From Actibacterium sp. MT2.3-13A (lineage in GTDB: Bacteria; Pseudomonadota; Alphaproteobacteria; Rhodobacterales; Rhodobacteraceae), in contig NZ_JAGSOU010000011.1 of the NCBI RefSeq assembly GCF_018139985.1, positions 62,001 through 126,000 of the forward strand: DNA of 64,000 nucleotides. Reading direction: 5' to 3'. Below, one piece after another: positions 24,671 to 34,285 of the stretch; positions within the stretch are counted from its first letter, which is position 1, and each line of letters opens with the position of its first letter. Both the position numbers and the translations under genes were made by a program. The notes under the pieces were generated by a model that saw only the letters and a program-made list of their open reading frames with translations, searched no databases and was not told the origin of the DNA.

Positions 24671-25572
24671 CAGGTGATCTCCCTTAGCACGCGAAGCGCG
24701 GCGGCGCGGGTGGCCCAGAAGGCGACGAAAGCGGCCGCCGGCGGGATCAGCAGCGGCAGCGCCCAGTCCGCCCCGGCAAAGCCGAGCCCGGTGAGGAAGC
24801 CACCCGCCGCGTCGGCCTCGGGCAGGAAGGCGATGGCCACCATGCCCAGCGCCGTGCCCGCCCCCGCGCCCTGCAGCGCCCGGCCGGCGAAGCGGCGCAC
24901 GAAGGCGCGCGCGATATAGACGTCCCGCGCGCCGACCAGCCGCAACACGGCGATCACGCGGGCATTGGCGGCCAGCGCCGCCTTGGCCGAAAGTGTGATC
25001 ATCGCCGCCGTGGCCAGCGCGATCAGCCCCAGCGAGATCATGCCCAGCGCGCGCAGCCGGCCCGCGGCCCGCACCAGCGGGCGGCGCCAGCGCGTGTGAT
25101 CGTCGAACACCGCGCCCGGCGCCTCGCCCGCCAGCCGCAGGCGCAGCCCGGCGGCGTCGTAGCCCGCGCCGTCCTCCGTGACCTCGATCAGCTGCGGCAC
25201 GGGCAGCTGCGCGACCGGCAGGTCGGGGCCGAACCATGGCTCGAGCAGCGCGCGCTGTTCGGCCTCGGGCAGGACGCGGGCGGTGGCGATGCCGGGGGTG
25301 GTGCGCAGGATCTCCATCACAGCGGCGACCTGCGCCTGCATCTGCCCCTCGGGGGCCGAGATGCGCACGGTGGCGGTGCGCGCCAGCGCCTCGGACCAGC
25401 GGTCGGCCAGCCGGCCCGTGGCCAGCGACAGCGCCAGCGCGAAAACCGCGAGGAACGCCATCGCGGCGGCGGTGAACACGGTCAGCCAGACGGTGAAGCC
25501 GGTCGGCGGCACCACCCGGTCGGCCTGCCGGTCGCCGGCCAGCAGCACGCGCAGGCGCTGCGCCGCGCTCAC
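24670..25572 (-). CDS. ftsX: Cell-division ABC transporter permease FtsX
   Basis: The protein has 300 residues with a GTG start overlapping the ftsE stop (GTGA). It has four predicted TM segments: about 26-48 (GFTVWLTVFTAAAMAFLAVF), 175-195 (GMISLGLIALATAAMITLSA), 225-245 and 265-285, with a large periplasmic loop between the first two, as in FtsX. With FtsE it transmits ATP-driven signals to periplasmic peptidoglycan hydrolases at division. The low identity typical of alphaproteobacterial FtsX makes position beside ftsE the main argument. Confidence 0.88.
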   Translation of the reverse strand: MSAAQRLRVLLAGDRQADRVVPPTGFTVWLTVFTAAAMAFLAVFALALSLATGRLADRWSEALARTATVRISAPEGQMQAQVAAVMEILRTTPGIATARVLPEAEQRALLEPWFGPDLPVAQLPVPQLIEVTEDGAGYDAAGLRLRLAGEAPGAVFDDHTRWRRPLVRAAGRLRALGMISLGLIALATAAMITLSAKAALAANARVIAVLRLVGARDVYIARAFVRRFAGRALQGAGAGTALGMVAIAFLPEADAAGGFLTGLGFAGADWALPLLIPPAAAFVAFWATRAAALRVLREIT

Positions 25573-26246
25573 AGCTCGGCCCCCGCGAGATGCAGGCGGC
25601 GGTCCTTGATCCGCAGCACGCGGGCCGCGACCTGCGCCTTGGCGGCGCGGATCAGTGCAAGGTCGTGTGTGGCGATCAGCACCGCCTTGCCCATCTTGTT
25701 GAGCTCCACCAGCAGCGTCAGCAGGCGCTGCGACATCTCCCAGTCGACATTGCCGGTGGGCTCGTCGGCGAGGATCACGTCGGGGGCCATGATGACGGCG
25801 CGGGCCAGCGCGGCGCGCTGACGCTCGCCGCCCGACAGCTCGGGCGGCAGGGCGTTGGCGCGGGCGGTCAGCCCAACCCAGGCCAGCAGCTCGCGCAGGT
25901 TGCCCTCCTCGGACAGCCCGGCGCGGCCGGAGACGGTCAGCGGCAGGGCGACGTTCTCGTCCAGCGGCAGATGGTCGAGGAAGGCACAATCCTGGTGCAC
26001 CACCCCGATGCGCTGCCGGGTGCGGGCGATGTCGTCGCGGCTCATGCCGCGCAGGTCGCGACCGAACAGGCCGACCCGGCCGGAGGTGGGCAGCAACTCG
26101 CCGTAGCAGAGCTTCAGCAACGTGGTCTTGCCCGCCCCCGATGGCCCGGTCAGGAAATGGAAGGACCCCGGCACCAGCTTGAGCGAGACGTCCGACAGCA
26201 GCTCCCCCCCGCCATAGCTGTGGGCGACGTTTTCCAGCTCGATCAC
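25569..26246 (-). CDS. ftsE: Cell-division ATP-binding protein FtsE
   Basis: The protein has 225 residues. Walker A GPSGAGKTTLLKL (about 34-46), Q-loop VVHQDCAFLDHLPLDENVAL, ABC signature LSGGERQRAALARAV, Walker B VILADEPTGNVDWEMS and H-loop ATHDLALI. It starts MIELENVAHSYGGGELL. It pairs with FtsX; it is the first gene of the operon and divergent from the zinc-ribbon membrane protein gene with 160 bases between. Confidence 0.95.
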   Translation of the reverse strand: MIELENVAHSYGGGELLSDVSLKLVPGSFHFLTGPSGAGKTTLLKLCYGELLPTSGRVGLFGRDLRGMSRDDIARTRQRIGVVHQDCAFLDHLPLDENVALPLTVSGRAGLSEEGNLRELLAWVGLTARANALPPELSGGERQRAALARAVIMAPDVILADEPTGNVDWEMSQRLLTLLVELNKMGKAVLIATHDLALIRAAKAQVAARVLRIKDRRLHLAGAEL

Positions 26247-26406
26247 ATGCGCCTCCGATCCCGTTCGCAGCCGTTTTGCCCGTTCCGGGGCGCGGTTTCA
26301 ATCGCGCGCGCGCAAATCCTTTGAATCCCCCGCCTTTCTGATACAACATGAGCCAAACAGAGACAGAGCCGAAGGCCCAAGGCTGGTCACGGACGAAAGG
26401 GACGAG

Positions 26407-27204
26407 ATGCGGCTGGTTTGCCCGAATTGCGACGCGCAGTATGAGGTGGATGACGCACTGATCCCGGCCGGCGGGCGGGATGTGCAATGTTCGAATTGCG
26501 GCCATACCTGGTTCCAGCGCGCCGCCGGAGAGCCTGAGCCCGAAGCCGAAGAGATGGCCTGGGCGGAGGGGATCGCCGAAGAGCCGGATTACGAGGAAGA
26601 GGCCGAGGCCGCGCCGGAGCCTGAGGCCGAACCCGCGCCCGAAGAGGCGCCGGGCCCGCGCCGGCAGGTGCTGGACGAATCGCTGGCCGAGATCCTGCGC
26701 GAGGAGGCCGAGCGCGAGCGTCGCGCCCGCGAGACCGAGGCGCAGGCCGGCACCTGGGAAGAGCAGCCCGATCTCGGCCTCGACGAGACCACGCCCGCCC
26801 CGGGCCGCCAGCGCCCCGAGCCGCAGGAGCACGTCGCGCGGCTGCGCGGCATCGAGCCGGAGCGCGCCGAGGCCGGGCCGCGCCGCGACCTGCTGCCGGA
26901 TATCGAGGAAATCAACTACACGCTGCGCTCGACCTCCGAGCGCAAGCGCGCCGGCGCCCCCGAAGGCGCCGAGGCGGAGGAGACCGCGCCGGACCGCGGT
27001 GGCTTCGGCCGGGGCTTCAGCCTGGTGGTCGTGCTGGCGGCGATGGCGCTGGCGGCCTACGTGCTGGCGCCGCAGATCGCCGAACAGGTGCCGCAGCTGA
27101 AACCGGTGCTGAACGGCTATACCGAGGCGGTGGACCGGATGCGGATCGGGCTGGAGGTGGTGACGAACCTGCTGATCGAGAAGATCGCCGCGCTTACCGG
27201 CTGA
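26407..27204 (+). CDS. MJ0042-type zinc-ribbon protein with one TM segment
   Basis: The protein has 265 residues. The N-terminal zinc ribbon has C5, C8, C28 and C31 (CPNCDAQYEVDDALIPAGGR to CSNCGHTWF). A long acidic, Glu/Pro/Ala-rich linker (about 40-190) contains a small conserved block (DLLPDIEEINYTLRSTSER), then one TM helix (about 198-217) and a short C-terminus. Proteins of this layout beside ftsEX are typical of Rhodobacterales; function unknown. Its stop abuts the stop of the convergent TIGR02302 gene with no bases between. Confidence 0.85.
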   Translation: MRLVCPNCDAQYEVDDALIPAGGRDVQCSNCGHTWFQRAAGEPEPEAEEMAWAEGIAEEPDYEEEAEAAPEPEAEPAPEEAPGPRRQVLDESLAEILREEAERERRARETEAQAGTWEEQPDLGLDETTPAPGRQRPEPQEHVARLRGIEPERAEAGPRRDLLPDIEEINYTLRSTSERKRAGAPEGAEAEETAPDRGGFGRGFSLVVVLAAMALAAYVLAPQIAEQVPQLKPVLNGYTEAVDRMRIGLEVVTNLLIEKIAALTG

Positions 27205-29754
27205 TCAGAACCGATCCAGCAGCCGCCGCAGGTAATCGAGCTCGATCTCGGGACGGCCCTGCTCGGAGGAGCGGCGGCGGATCTCGTCCAGCAGTTCGCG
27301 CGCGCGGCCGTAGACATCCTCGCCCTGCAGCAGGTTTTCATCGGTGCCCAGCGGGCCCTGCGCGCCGCGCTCGCGGCCCAGCGGGTCGCGCTGCGCGTCC
27401 GAGCGGGCCTGGCCCGTCGCATCGCCCTGCTGGCCCTGCTGGCCCGGCTGGCCCTGCTGCTCGGCCAGCGCCTCGCCGAGGTTCCGCATGCCCTCGCGCA
27501 GCGCCTCCATCGCCTCGGCCTGGTTGTCCAGCGCGCCGGCAATGTCGTCGCCGCGCAGCGCCTCTTCGGCGCCGTCCATCGCCCGGCCTGCGCGGTCGAG
27601 CGCGTCGCGCGCCGCGCGGCCCGCTTCGCCGCCGAGGCCGGGCAACTGGCGCTGCTGGCGATCGAGTTCGCGGCGCAGGGCGCGCTGGCGGTCGGCGAGG
27701 CTCTGGTCGCCCGGCTGGCCGCCCGCGCCCGGCCGCTGCTGCCCCTCGGCCTGGCCCTGCCCCCCGGGGGCCTGACCGAGGCCGTCCTGGCCCTCGTTCT
27801 GGCCGGCATCGGCGCCGGGGTTGAACTGTTCCTGCAACTCGCGGAAGGCATCATCGGACAGGCCCTGCTGGTCGCGCAGGGTCTCGGCCAGTCCCTCCAT
27901 GGCCTGCTGGCCCGGGCTCCGCTGGCCCTGCCCCTGGCCCTGGGTGACCTGCATGTTCTCCATCATCTGGCGGAGCTGGTCGAGAAGCTGCTGCGCCTCG
28001 GCCATGCGGCCCTGCTCCATCAGCTCCTGGATGCGGTCGAGCATCTGCTGGAGCTGGTCGGGGGTAATCTCCTGCATGTTCTGGTTCTCGGCCTGGTCGG
28101 TCTGCTGGCCTTCCTGCTGCGACTGTTCGGCCAACTGACGGATGTAGTCGCGCATGGCCTGCTGCAGTTCCTCCATCAGCTCGGCGATCTCGGCCTCGTC
28201 GGCGCCGCGCCGCATGGCCTCGGACAGGCGGTCCTGCGCGCGGTTCAGCCGTGCCAGCGCATCCGACAGGCCGCCATCCTCAAGCATCACCGCGATGTCC
28301 CACAGCACCTGCGCGATCTCGTCCCGTGTCCCGGCGTCGAGATCGTCCTGAACGACCGCAAGCCGCCGCATCGCCACGCGCAGCGGCAGGTAGGCCGCGC
28401 CGTTGCGGAACACCTCGTCGGGGCGGTGGGTGAGCGCGCGCAGGACCTGCACCACGCGCGGCGCGTTGGCGCGGGTCCAGAGCAGGTCGCGCCGCATCTC
28501 GATCAGCGCCGCCGCCATCGGGTCGAAAAACCGCCGCCCGCCGAGATCGGACTTGATCGGGCTGCTCTGCCCGGTCTGGCCCAGCGCGTCCTCGACCTCG
28601 AACAGCATCTCCACGGGCAGCCGCGCCCAGGGGTGCTGCGAGAAATTCTCGACCAGCGTCTCCTCGAAACCGGTGCGGTCGCCGGTGATCGGCATGGGCA
28701 GGTCCACCACGATCGCCGCGCGCGGCTCGGGCACGGCCGCGAGGCCGTAGCGGCGATCGACGGCGGCGAGATCGAGGGAGATCGTCACCCGGCCCGCGAC
28801 CACGCCGTGATCATCCCGGGCCAGGAATTTCTGCTGGATCTCGCCGCCGCGGCCGCGCTCCATCCGGGCGGCGATGGTGACGGTGGGGGGGCGGTCCGGC
28901 TCCATCACCACGTCCCAGGCCTGCCCGCCGGGGCCGGCGATCTCAAGCGCGCCGCTTTGCGCCACATCGAAGCGGCGGGTCATCGCGTCCTCGCCGGGCG
29001 GCAGCGGCGCGCCTGAGACGGTTTCGCGGATCTCCAGCGCGCCGGGCTGGCCGTAAAGGCGCAGGGTGACGCGGCTGCCCTGTGGCACGCGCAGCCGCGC
29101 CTGGGCGATGTCGTTGAGATAGAGGCCGGGCTTTCCGGTGTAGGCCGGAGGCTCGACCCAGCCCTCCCAGGCCGGGCCGCCGGCCAGCGCCGCGCCCGGC
29201 GCGCCAAGGCTGTCGCCCACCGTGCCGACGCGCCAGAGCGAGCCGAAGATCAGCGCCACCGCCAGGCCGATCACCGCCACATAGCGCAGCCCGTAACGGT
29301 CGCGCGCGGACAGGCGCAGGTCGGGGCTGACGGCGCGGGCCATCTGCACGCGCTCGGCCATGCGGGCGACATGGGCGCGCCAGACATATTCCGAGCCCGC
29401 ATCCCCCGCCCCGATCGCCTGCGCGTCGCTGAGCGCCGTGATCGGGCGGCCGGGCAAGGTGGCGTCGAGCCGGGCCAGAGCCTCGGCCCGCGCGGGAAAA
29501 CGGAAGCCGCGCAGACCCGCGATCAGCGCCCAGAGCGCGGCCAGCCCCACCGCCGCCGCGGCGGCGATCACCGCCCCGCGCCCGGCGCTGTCGTGCCAGC
29601 CGAAGAGAAGCGGCACCAGAGCGGCGAAAACGATGGACCAGAGCGGCCAGAAGGCGCGGGTTGCACGCTCCGCCAGCATCCCCCACAGGGTCAACCGCAG
29701 CGGCCATTTCAGCCGCTTCAGCGCCATCTCCGGGGTGTGGGTCAGGTCGGTCAT
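27205..29754 (-). CDS. TIGR02302 family protein (DUF4175), large membrane-anchored coiled-coil protein
   Basis: The protein has 849 residues. Two or three N-terminal TM segments (about 38-55, 62-80 and 155-175) precede a beta-rich region (PAYTGKPGLYLNDIAQARLR, about 210-400), then long Gln/Glu/Met-rich helices (about 480-610, MQEITPDQLQQMLDRIQELM) and a low-complexity Gln/Gly region (about 615-800, QGQGQGQRSPGQQAMEG). This matches TIGR02302. Function unknown; an envelope role is suspected. The start has no strong Shine-Dalgarno sequence but aligns with the first TM. Confidence 0.9.
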   Translation of the reverse strand: MTDLTHTPEMALKRLKWPLRLTLWGMLAERATRAFWPLWSIVFAALVPLLFGWHDSAGRGAVIAAAAAVGLAALWALIAGLRGFRFPARAEALARLDATLPGRPITALSDAQAIGAGDAGSEYVWRAHVARMAERVQMARAVSPDLRLSARDRYGLRYVAVIGLAVALIFGSLWRVGTVGDSLGAPGAALAGGPAWEGWVEPPAYTGKPGLYLNDIAQARLRVPQGSRVTLRLYGQPGALEIRETVSGAPLPPGEDAMTRRFDVAQSGALEIAGPGGQAWDVVMEPDRPPTVTIAARMERGRGGEIQQKFLARDDHGVVAGRVTISLDLAAVDRRYGLAAVPEPRAAIVVDLPMPITGDRTGFEETLVENFSQHPWARLPVEMLFEVEDALGQTGQSSPIKSDLGGRRFFDPMAAALIEMRRDLLWTRANAPRVVQVLRALTHRPDEVFRNGAAYLPLRVAMRRLAVVQDDLDAGTRDEIAQVLWDIAVMLEDGGLSDALARLNRAQDRLSEAMRRGADEAEIAELMEELQQAMRDYIRQLAEQSQQEGQQTDQAENQNMQEITPDQLQQMLDRIQELMEQGRMAEAQQLLDQLRQMMENMQVTQGQGQGQRSPGQQAMEGLAETLRDQQGLSDDAFRELQEQFNPGADAGQNEGQDGLGQAPGGQGQAEGQQRPGAGGQPGDQSLADRQRALRRELDRQQRQLPGLGGEAGRAARDALDRAGRAMDGAEEALRGDDIAGALDNQAEAMEALREGMRNLGEALAEQQGQPGQQGQQGDATGQARSDAQRDPLGRERGAQGPLGTDENLLQGEDVYGRARELLDEIRRRSSEQGRPEIELDYLRRLLDRF

Positions 29755-29791
29755 GCTCCGTTCCGGCAGGCCGGGAGCGGGATAGCCCCCC

Positions 29792-31057
29792 TTACAGCCA
29801 TTCGGGAATGGTATCGCGGTTTATGATCTCGTCAAAGCTTGGCCGGGCGCGGATGACGGCGAATTGATCCCCGTTCACCAGCACCTCGGGCACCAAAGGC
29901 CGGGTGTTGTATTCCGACGCCATCACCGCGCCATAGGCCCCGGCCGAGCGGAAGGCGATCAGGTCGCCGGGGCCGACGGGGGGCAGGTTGCGCTGCTTGG
30001 CGAAGGTGTCGCCAGTCTCGCAAACCGGGCCCACCACGTCATAGGGGGCCTGCTCGGCGCCCGGGGCGGGCTCGATCACCGGCACGATGTCGTGGTGCGC
30101 GGCATAGAGCGAGGGCCGCAGCAGGTCGTTCATCGCCGCGTCCACGATCAGGAAATCGCGCCCTTCGCCCGATTTCAGGTAGATCACCTGGCTGACCAGG
30201 ATCCCGGCATTGCCCGAGATTAGCCGGCCCGGCTCGATCTCCACCTCGCAGCCCAGATCGCCCACGGTGCGCTTGATCAGCTCGCCGTATTGCATGGGCA
30301 GGGGCGGCACCTCGTTGGACTGGGTGTAGGGAATGCCCAAGCCCCCGCCGAGGTCGAGCCGGCGGATTTCGTGACCGTCCGCGCGCAGCGCGCGGGTCAG
30401 TTCGGCCACCTTCAGATAGGCGGCCTCGAACGGCTCCAGCTGGGTCAGCTGGCTGCCGATATGCACGTCGATGCCGACGACCTCGATCCCCGGCAGGGCC
30501 GCGGCCTCGGCATAGACCTCGCGGGCGCGGGCGATGGGGATGCCGAACTTGTTCTCGGCCTTGCCGGTGGCGATCTTCTCGTGGGTCCTGGCGTCCACGT
30601 CGGGGTTGATGCGGATGGCGATGGGGGCGGCCACGCCCAGGCTGACCGCGACCTCGGACAGCGCCTGCATCTCGGGCTCGCTTTCGACGTTGAACTGGCG
30701 GATACCGCCCTCAAGCGCCACGCGCATCTCCTCGCGCGTCTTGCCCACGCCGGAGAACACGATCCTGTCGCCAGGCACGCCGGCGGCGCGGGCGCGGCGG
30801 TATTCACCGCCCGAGACCACGTCCATGCCGGCGCCCAGGTTGCCCAGCGTCCTGATCACCGCCTGGTTGGAGTTCGACTTCATCGCGAAGCAAACCACAT
30901 GGTCGAGCCCCTCCAGCGCCTCCTCGAACAGGCGGTAATGGCGGGTCAGCGTGGCGGTGGAATAACAGTAGAACGGCGTGCCCACCGCCTCCGCGATTTG
31001 CGGGACGGGCACGTCTTCGGCGTGGAGAACGCCATTGCGGTAGAGGAAATGATCCAT
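29792..31057 (-). CDS. lysA: Diaminopimelate decarboxylase
   Basis: The protein has 421 residues. It starts MDHFLYRNGVLHAEDVPVPQ. The PLP Lys lies in VVCFAMKSNSNQAVIRTLG (about 60); then VDVHIGSQLTQLEPF, RLDLGGGLGIPYT, CEVEIEPGRLISGNAG and the C-terminal VVGPVCETGDTFAKQR and RSAGAYGAVMASEYN. It makes L-lysine from meso-diaminopimelate. Its ATG overlaps the stop of the DUF2834 gene (TGATG), so it is the last gene of argH / lipoprotein / DUF2834 / lysA. Confidence 0.97.
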   Translation of the reverse strand: MDHFLYRNGVLHAEDVPVPQIAEAVGTPFYCYSTATLTRHYRLFEEALEGLDHVVCFAMKSNSNQAVIRTLGNLGAGMDVVSGGEYRRARAAGVPGDRIVFSGVGKTREEMRVALEGGIRQFNVESEPEMQALSEVAVSLGVAAPIAIRINPDVDARTHEKIATGKAENKFGIPIARAREVYAEAAALPGIEVVGIDVHIGSQLTQLEPFEAAYLKVAELTRALRADGHEIRRLDLGGGLGIPYTQSNEVPPLPMQYGELIKRTVGDLGCEVEIEPGRLISGNAGILVSQVIYLKSGEGRDFLIVDAAMNDLLRPSLYAAHHDIVPVIEPAPGAEQAPYDVVGPVCETGDTFAKQRNLPPVGPGDLIAFRSAGAYGAVMASEYNTRPLVPEVLVNGDQFAVIRARPSFDEIINRDTIPEWL

Positions 31058-31374
31058 CAGTCGATCGGCCTTGAACGGAGGAAGAGATAGAGCGGCAGCC
31101 CGCAGGACACGCCGATGAGAAAGGTGGCGGGGATGGCGACGAGCGCGGCCCAGTTCCGGCGCACGGCGGTCTCGGCGATGATCCAGAGCGTCAGCGCCAG
31201 CGCGGCGATGGTCAGGTCCCACACCAGCCCGGAGGTCGCGGCGTTGGCATGCCAGGCCGCGATCATCGGGCCGAGTTGCCAGCCATGTTCCGAGAACCAC
31301 GCGATGAAATAGCTCATCGGGTGGACCGCACCCCATATGGCCAGCGCCAGATAGGCCAGCCGCAGGCCGGACAT
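31057..31374 (-). CDS. DUF2834 domain small membrane protein
   Basis: The protein has 105 residues with three predicted TM helices (about 4-22, 48-66 and 76-98). It starts [20 protein letters not shown] and includes SGLVWDLTIAALALTLWII, as in DUF2834 proteins. Function unknown. Start and stop each overlap a neighbour by one base (TGATG), tying it into the argH-lysA operon. Confidence 0.8.
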   Translation of the reverse strand: MSGLRLAYLALAIWGAVHPMSYFIAWFSEHGWQLGPMIAAWHANAATSGLVWDLTIAALALTLWIIAETAVRRNWAALVAIPATFLIGVSCGLPLYLFLRSRPID

Positions 31375-31514
31375 CAGCCGTTGCCCCCGGTGATGCCGAT
31401 CTCGGCACCTCCGGTCACGGTGAGGCCCGGCGCCGTGCCGGGCCGCTCGGGCGCGCCGTCGGCGCCGCAGGCGACCAGCAGGGCCAGCAGCCCGATCAGG
31501 GCGAGCGGTTTCAT
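31374..31514 (-). CDS. Micro-lipoprotein (46 residues) between argH and the DUF2834 gene
   Basis: It begins [20 protein letters not shown], a lipoprotein signal peptide with lipobox LVAC, so the mature lipidated peptide is about 31 residues ([18 protein letters not shown] and on). The ATG overlaps the argH stop (ATGA) and its stop overlaps the DUF2834 start (TGATG). AAAGAGGTGCTGGG in the argH 3' end could serve as its ribosome site. The reading frame, signal and couplings argue that it is real. Function unknown; LptM/YifL-like small lipoproteins also sit beside lysA in other proteobacteria, which is a possible identity. Confidence 0.75.
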   Translation of the reverse strand: MKPLALIGLLALLVACGADGAPERPGTAPGLTVTGGAEIGITGGNG

Positions 31515-32902
31515 CCCAGCACCTCTTTCCACCGGGCGATCTGGGCGCGCACCTGCTCGGGCGCCGTGCCGCCATAGCTGGTGCGGCTTGCGACCGAGTT
31601 GTGCACGCCGAGAACGCCGAACACCTCATCGGTGATCTTAGCGCAAACCGACTGCATGTCATCCAGGCTGAGCTCGGGCAAGTCGCAGCCCTTCTGCTCG
31701 GCCAGCGCCACGAGGCTGCCGGTGACGTGATGCGCCTCGCGGAAGGGCATGTCGAGGGCGCGGACCAGCCAGTCGGCCAGATCGGTGGCGGTGGAGAAGC
31801 CGGAGGCCGCCGCAACCTCGAGCGCGGCGCGGTTGGCGGTCATGTCCTTGACCATGCCCTCCATCGCGGCCAGCGCCAGCATCAGGCTGTCGGCGGCGTC
31901 GAAGACCTGCTCCTTGTCCTCCTGCATATCCTTGGAATAGGCCAGCGGCAGGCCCTTCATCACCGTGAACAGCGCCACCATCGCGCCCATGATCCGGCCG
32001 ATCTTGGCGCGGATCAGCTCGGCCGCGTCGGGGTTCTTCTTCTGCGGCATGATCGAGGAGCCGGTGGAGAAGCGGTCGGAGAGCACGACGAAGCGGAACT
32101 GGGCCGAGGACCAGATCACCAGCTCCTCGGCGAAGCGCGACAGGTGCATGGCGCAGATCGTCGAGGCGGCGAGGAATTCCAGCGCGAAATCGCGGTCGGA
32201 CACGGCGTCGAGCGAGTTGGCGGAGGGCCGGTCGAAGCCCAGCGCCTCGGCCGTCATGTGCCGGTCGATGGGGAAGGAGGTGCCGGCGAGCGCGGCGGCG
32301 CCCAGCGGGCATTCGTTCATCCGCGCGCGGGCGTCGCGGAAGCGGCTCATGTCGCGGCCGAACATCTCTACATAGGCCATCATGTGATGGCCCCAGGTCA
32401 CGGGCTGAGCGGTCTGCAGATGGGTGAAGCCGGGCATCACCCAGGCCGCGCCGGCCTCGGCCTGAACCAGCAGCGCGCGGATCAGCGCCTCGATGCCGGC
32501 GATGGCGGCGTCCATCTGATCGCGCACCCAGAGTTTGAAATCGGTCGCCACCTGGTCGTTGCGCGAGCGTGCGGTGTGCAGGCGGCCGGCGGGCTCTCCG
32601 ATGATCTCCTTCAGGCGCGACTCCACATTCATGTGGATGTCCTCGAGCGCGGTGGAGAACTGGAATGTTCCCGCCTCGATCTCTGACAAGACCGTGAGCA
32701 GGCCTTCCCTGATCGCCTCGGCATCGCTATCGGTAAGGATACCGGCGCTGGCCAGCATCGCGGCATGGGCGCGGGAGCCCTGGATGTCTTGCGCGGCCAG
32801 CCGCTTGTCAAAGCCGATCGAGGCATTAATTGCCTCCATGATCGCGTCCGGGCCGGCGGCGAAGCGGCCGCCCCACATGGCGTTCGAGGTGTCTTTGGTC
32901 AT
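31511..32902 (-). CDS. argH: Argininosuccinate lyase
   Basis: The protein has 463 residues. It starts [20 protein letters not shown]. The fumarase/lyase superfamily motifs are [54 protein letters not shown] and the signature [20 protein letters not shown] (about 278-297). It splits argininosuccinate to arginine and fumarate. The start is only 24 bases from the divergent tlpA start. Confidence 0.97.
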   Translation of the reverse strand: MTKDTSNAMWGGRFAAGPDAIMEAINASIGFDKRLAAQDIQGSRAHAAMLASAGILTDSDAEAIREGLLTVLSEIEAGTFQFSTALEDIHMNVESRLKEIIGEPAGRLHTARSRNDQVATDFKLWVRDQMDAAIAGIEALIRALLVQAEAGAAWVMPGFTHLQTAQPVTWGHHMMAYVEMFGRDMSRFRDARARMNECPLGAAALAGTSFPIDRHMTAEALGFDRPSANSLDAVSDRDFALEFLAASTICAMHLSRFAEELVIWSSAQFRFVVLSDRFSTGSSIMPQKKNPDAAELIRAKIGRIMGAMVALFTVMKGLPLAYSKDMQEDKEQVFDAADSLMLALAAMEGMVKDMTANRAALEVAAASGFSTATDLADWLVRALDMPFREAHHVTGSLVALAEQKGCDLPELSLDDMQSVCAKITDEVFGVLGVHNSVASRTSYGGTAPEQVRAQIARWKEVLG

Positions 32903-32926
32903 CGGATCATCCCTGGAGGGAAACAT

Positions 32927-33481
32927 ATGAGCTGGTTCAGGTCTGCCGTCCTCTACACGGCCCTTGCGCTTGGTGCAAATGCCGCAATGGCGGACACGGC
33001 CGCGCTGGAGGCGCTGCGCGACGGCGACATGAAGAAACTCGTCCTCCACGAGGCGGCCAAACCGCTGCCCGACATCGGGCTGGTGGATGCCGAGGGCGGC
33101 GCGCGGAGCCTGTCGGAATACCGCGGCAAGGTGGTGGTGCTGAACTTCTGGGCGACCTGGTGCGCGCCCTGCCGGCAGGAGATGCCCTCGCTCGACCGGC
33201 TGGAGGCGGAACTGGGGGGCGATGATTTTGCGGTGGTGACGGTGGCCACGGGGCGCAACTCGGTCACCGCGATCCGAAAGTTCTTTGACGAGACCGGCAT
33301 CACGCGGCTGCCGGTGCTGCGCGACCCGAACCAGGCGCTGGCGCGCGAGATGGCGATCCTCGGCCTGCCCATCACGGTGATCCTTGACCGCGAGGGCAAC
33401 GAGATCGCCCGGCTGCGCGGCGACGCGCAATGGGACAGCGACAGCGCCAAGGCCATCCTGCGGGCGCTGGTCAGCGGCTGA
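32927..33481 (+). CDS. TlpA-family thiol:disulfide interchange protein
   Basis: The protein has 184 residues. An N-terminal signal peptide or anchor ([20 protein letters not shown], cleavage near AMA-DT) precedes a thioredoxin fold with [20 protein letters not shown] (C79, C82) and cis-Pro GLPITVILD. It probably reduces or supplies electrons to periplasmic thiols, for example in cytochrome c or Cu-A assembly. The ribosome site is CTGGAGGGAAAC. It is divergent from argH with a 24-base gap, so each promoter must lie inside or beside the other gene. Confidence 0.93.
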   Translation: MSWFRSAVLYTALALGANAAMADTAALEALRDGDMKKLVLHEAAKPLPDIGLVDAEGGARSLSEYRGKVVVLNFWATWCAPCRQEMPSLDRLEAELGGDDFAVVTVATGRNSVTAIRKFFDETGITRLPVLRDPNQALAREMAILGLPITVILDREGNEIARLRGDAQWDSDSAKAILRALVSG

Positions 33482-33533
33482 GGACGCGCCTGCGGCGCGA
33501 CGCCCTCGGGTGCCGCGCTGACGCGCGGCGACG

Positions 33534-33567
33534 CCTCCGGCGGGAGTATTTTCGCCAAGAAGAAGGG
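33534..33567 (+). repeat. Intergenic element, copy B (plus orientation)
   Basis: CCTCCGGCGGG, then AGTATTTTCGCC, then AAGAAGAAGGG. It lies between the convergent tlpA and tag genes, with the right end touching the tag stop codon. Confidence 0.75.
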
Positions 33568-33568
33568 C

Positions 33569-34156
33569 TCAGCGCCAGGGGGCACCCGCGCCCATGGAGG
33601 CAACCCGGGCATGGGCGGGACAGGTCACGAGGTGGTCGTTCACCATGCCCACCGCCTGCATGAAGGCATAGGTGATGGTGGGCCCGCAGAAGCGGAAGCC
33701 GGCACCTTTCAGATCCTTCGAAATCCGCACCGAGAGCGGGGTCTGGGCGGGCACCTCGCCAGGCGTGGCGAATTTGTTCTGCACCGGCCTGTCGCCGACA
33801 TGGGACCACAGGAAACGGTCGAAGCCCTGGCGCTCCTCGATCTCGATCCAGGCGCGGGCGTTGCCGATCGCCGCCTCGATCTTGCCGCGGTGGCGCACGA
33901 TGCCGGGGTCGGCGAGGCAGCGGGCGATCTCGGCCTCGCCCCAGCGGGCGATGCGGTGCGGCGCGAACCCATCGAAGGCGGCACGGAAATTCTCGCGCTT
34001 GCGCAGAATGGTGATCCAGCTGAGCCCGGCTTGGAAGCCGTCGAGAATCAGCTTCTCCCACAGCGCGCGGCTGTCGTATTCGGGCACGCCCCATTCGCTG
34101 TCGTGATAGGCGGTGTAGAGCGGATCCTCTCCGCACCAGGCGCAACGCTGTTCCAT
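33569..34156 (-). CDS. tag: DNA-3-methyladenine glycosylase I
   Basis: The protein has 195 residues. It starts MEQRCAWCGEDPLYTAYHDS (zinc-binding Cys), with EWGVPEYDSRALWEKLILDG, FQAGLSWITILRKRENFRAA and the C-terminal SKDLKGAGFRFCGPTITYAF with HARV (zinc His). It removes 3-methyladenine from alkylated DNA. It stands alone, divergent from the EAL gene. Confidence 0.95.
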   Translation of the reverse strand: MEQRCAWCGEDPLYTAYHDSEWGVPEYDSRALWEKLILDGFQAGLSWITILRKRENFRAAFDGFAPHRIARWGEAEIARCLADPGIVRHRGKIEAAIGNARAWIEIEERQGFDRFLWSHVGDRPVQNKFATPGEVPAQTPLSVRISKDLKGAGFRFCGPTITYAFMQAVGMVNDHLVTCPAHARVASMGAGAPWR

Positions 34157-34285
34157 TAGTCTTTCCGGTCAATGTCTTGGCTGTCAGGGCGCGGGTTTAG
34201 CACAATTAGAACAAAATGCGAATATTCATCGCGCATTAACCGCCGCGGCGGCAGTCTGGCCCGGGTTGAAACGGAGGGTGACAGG

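Noticed and set aside
27400-28150. DNA tandem repeat in the TIGR02302 gene
   Set aside because: The region encodes Gln/Gly/Glu low complexity with varied codons and no fixed repeat unit; it is a protein feature, not a satellite.
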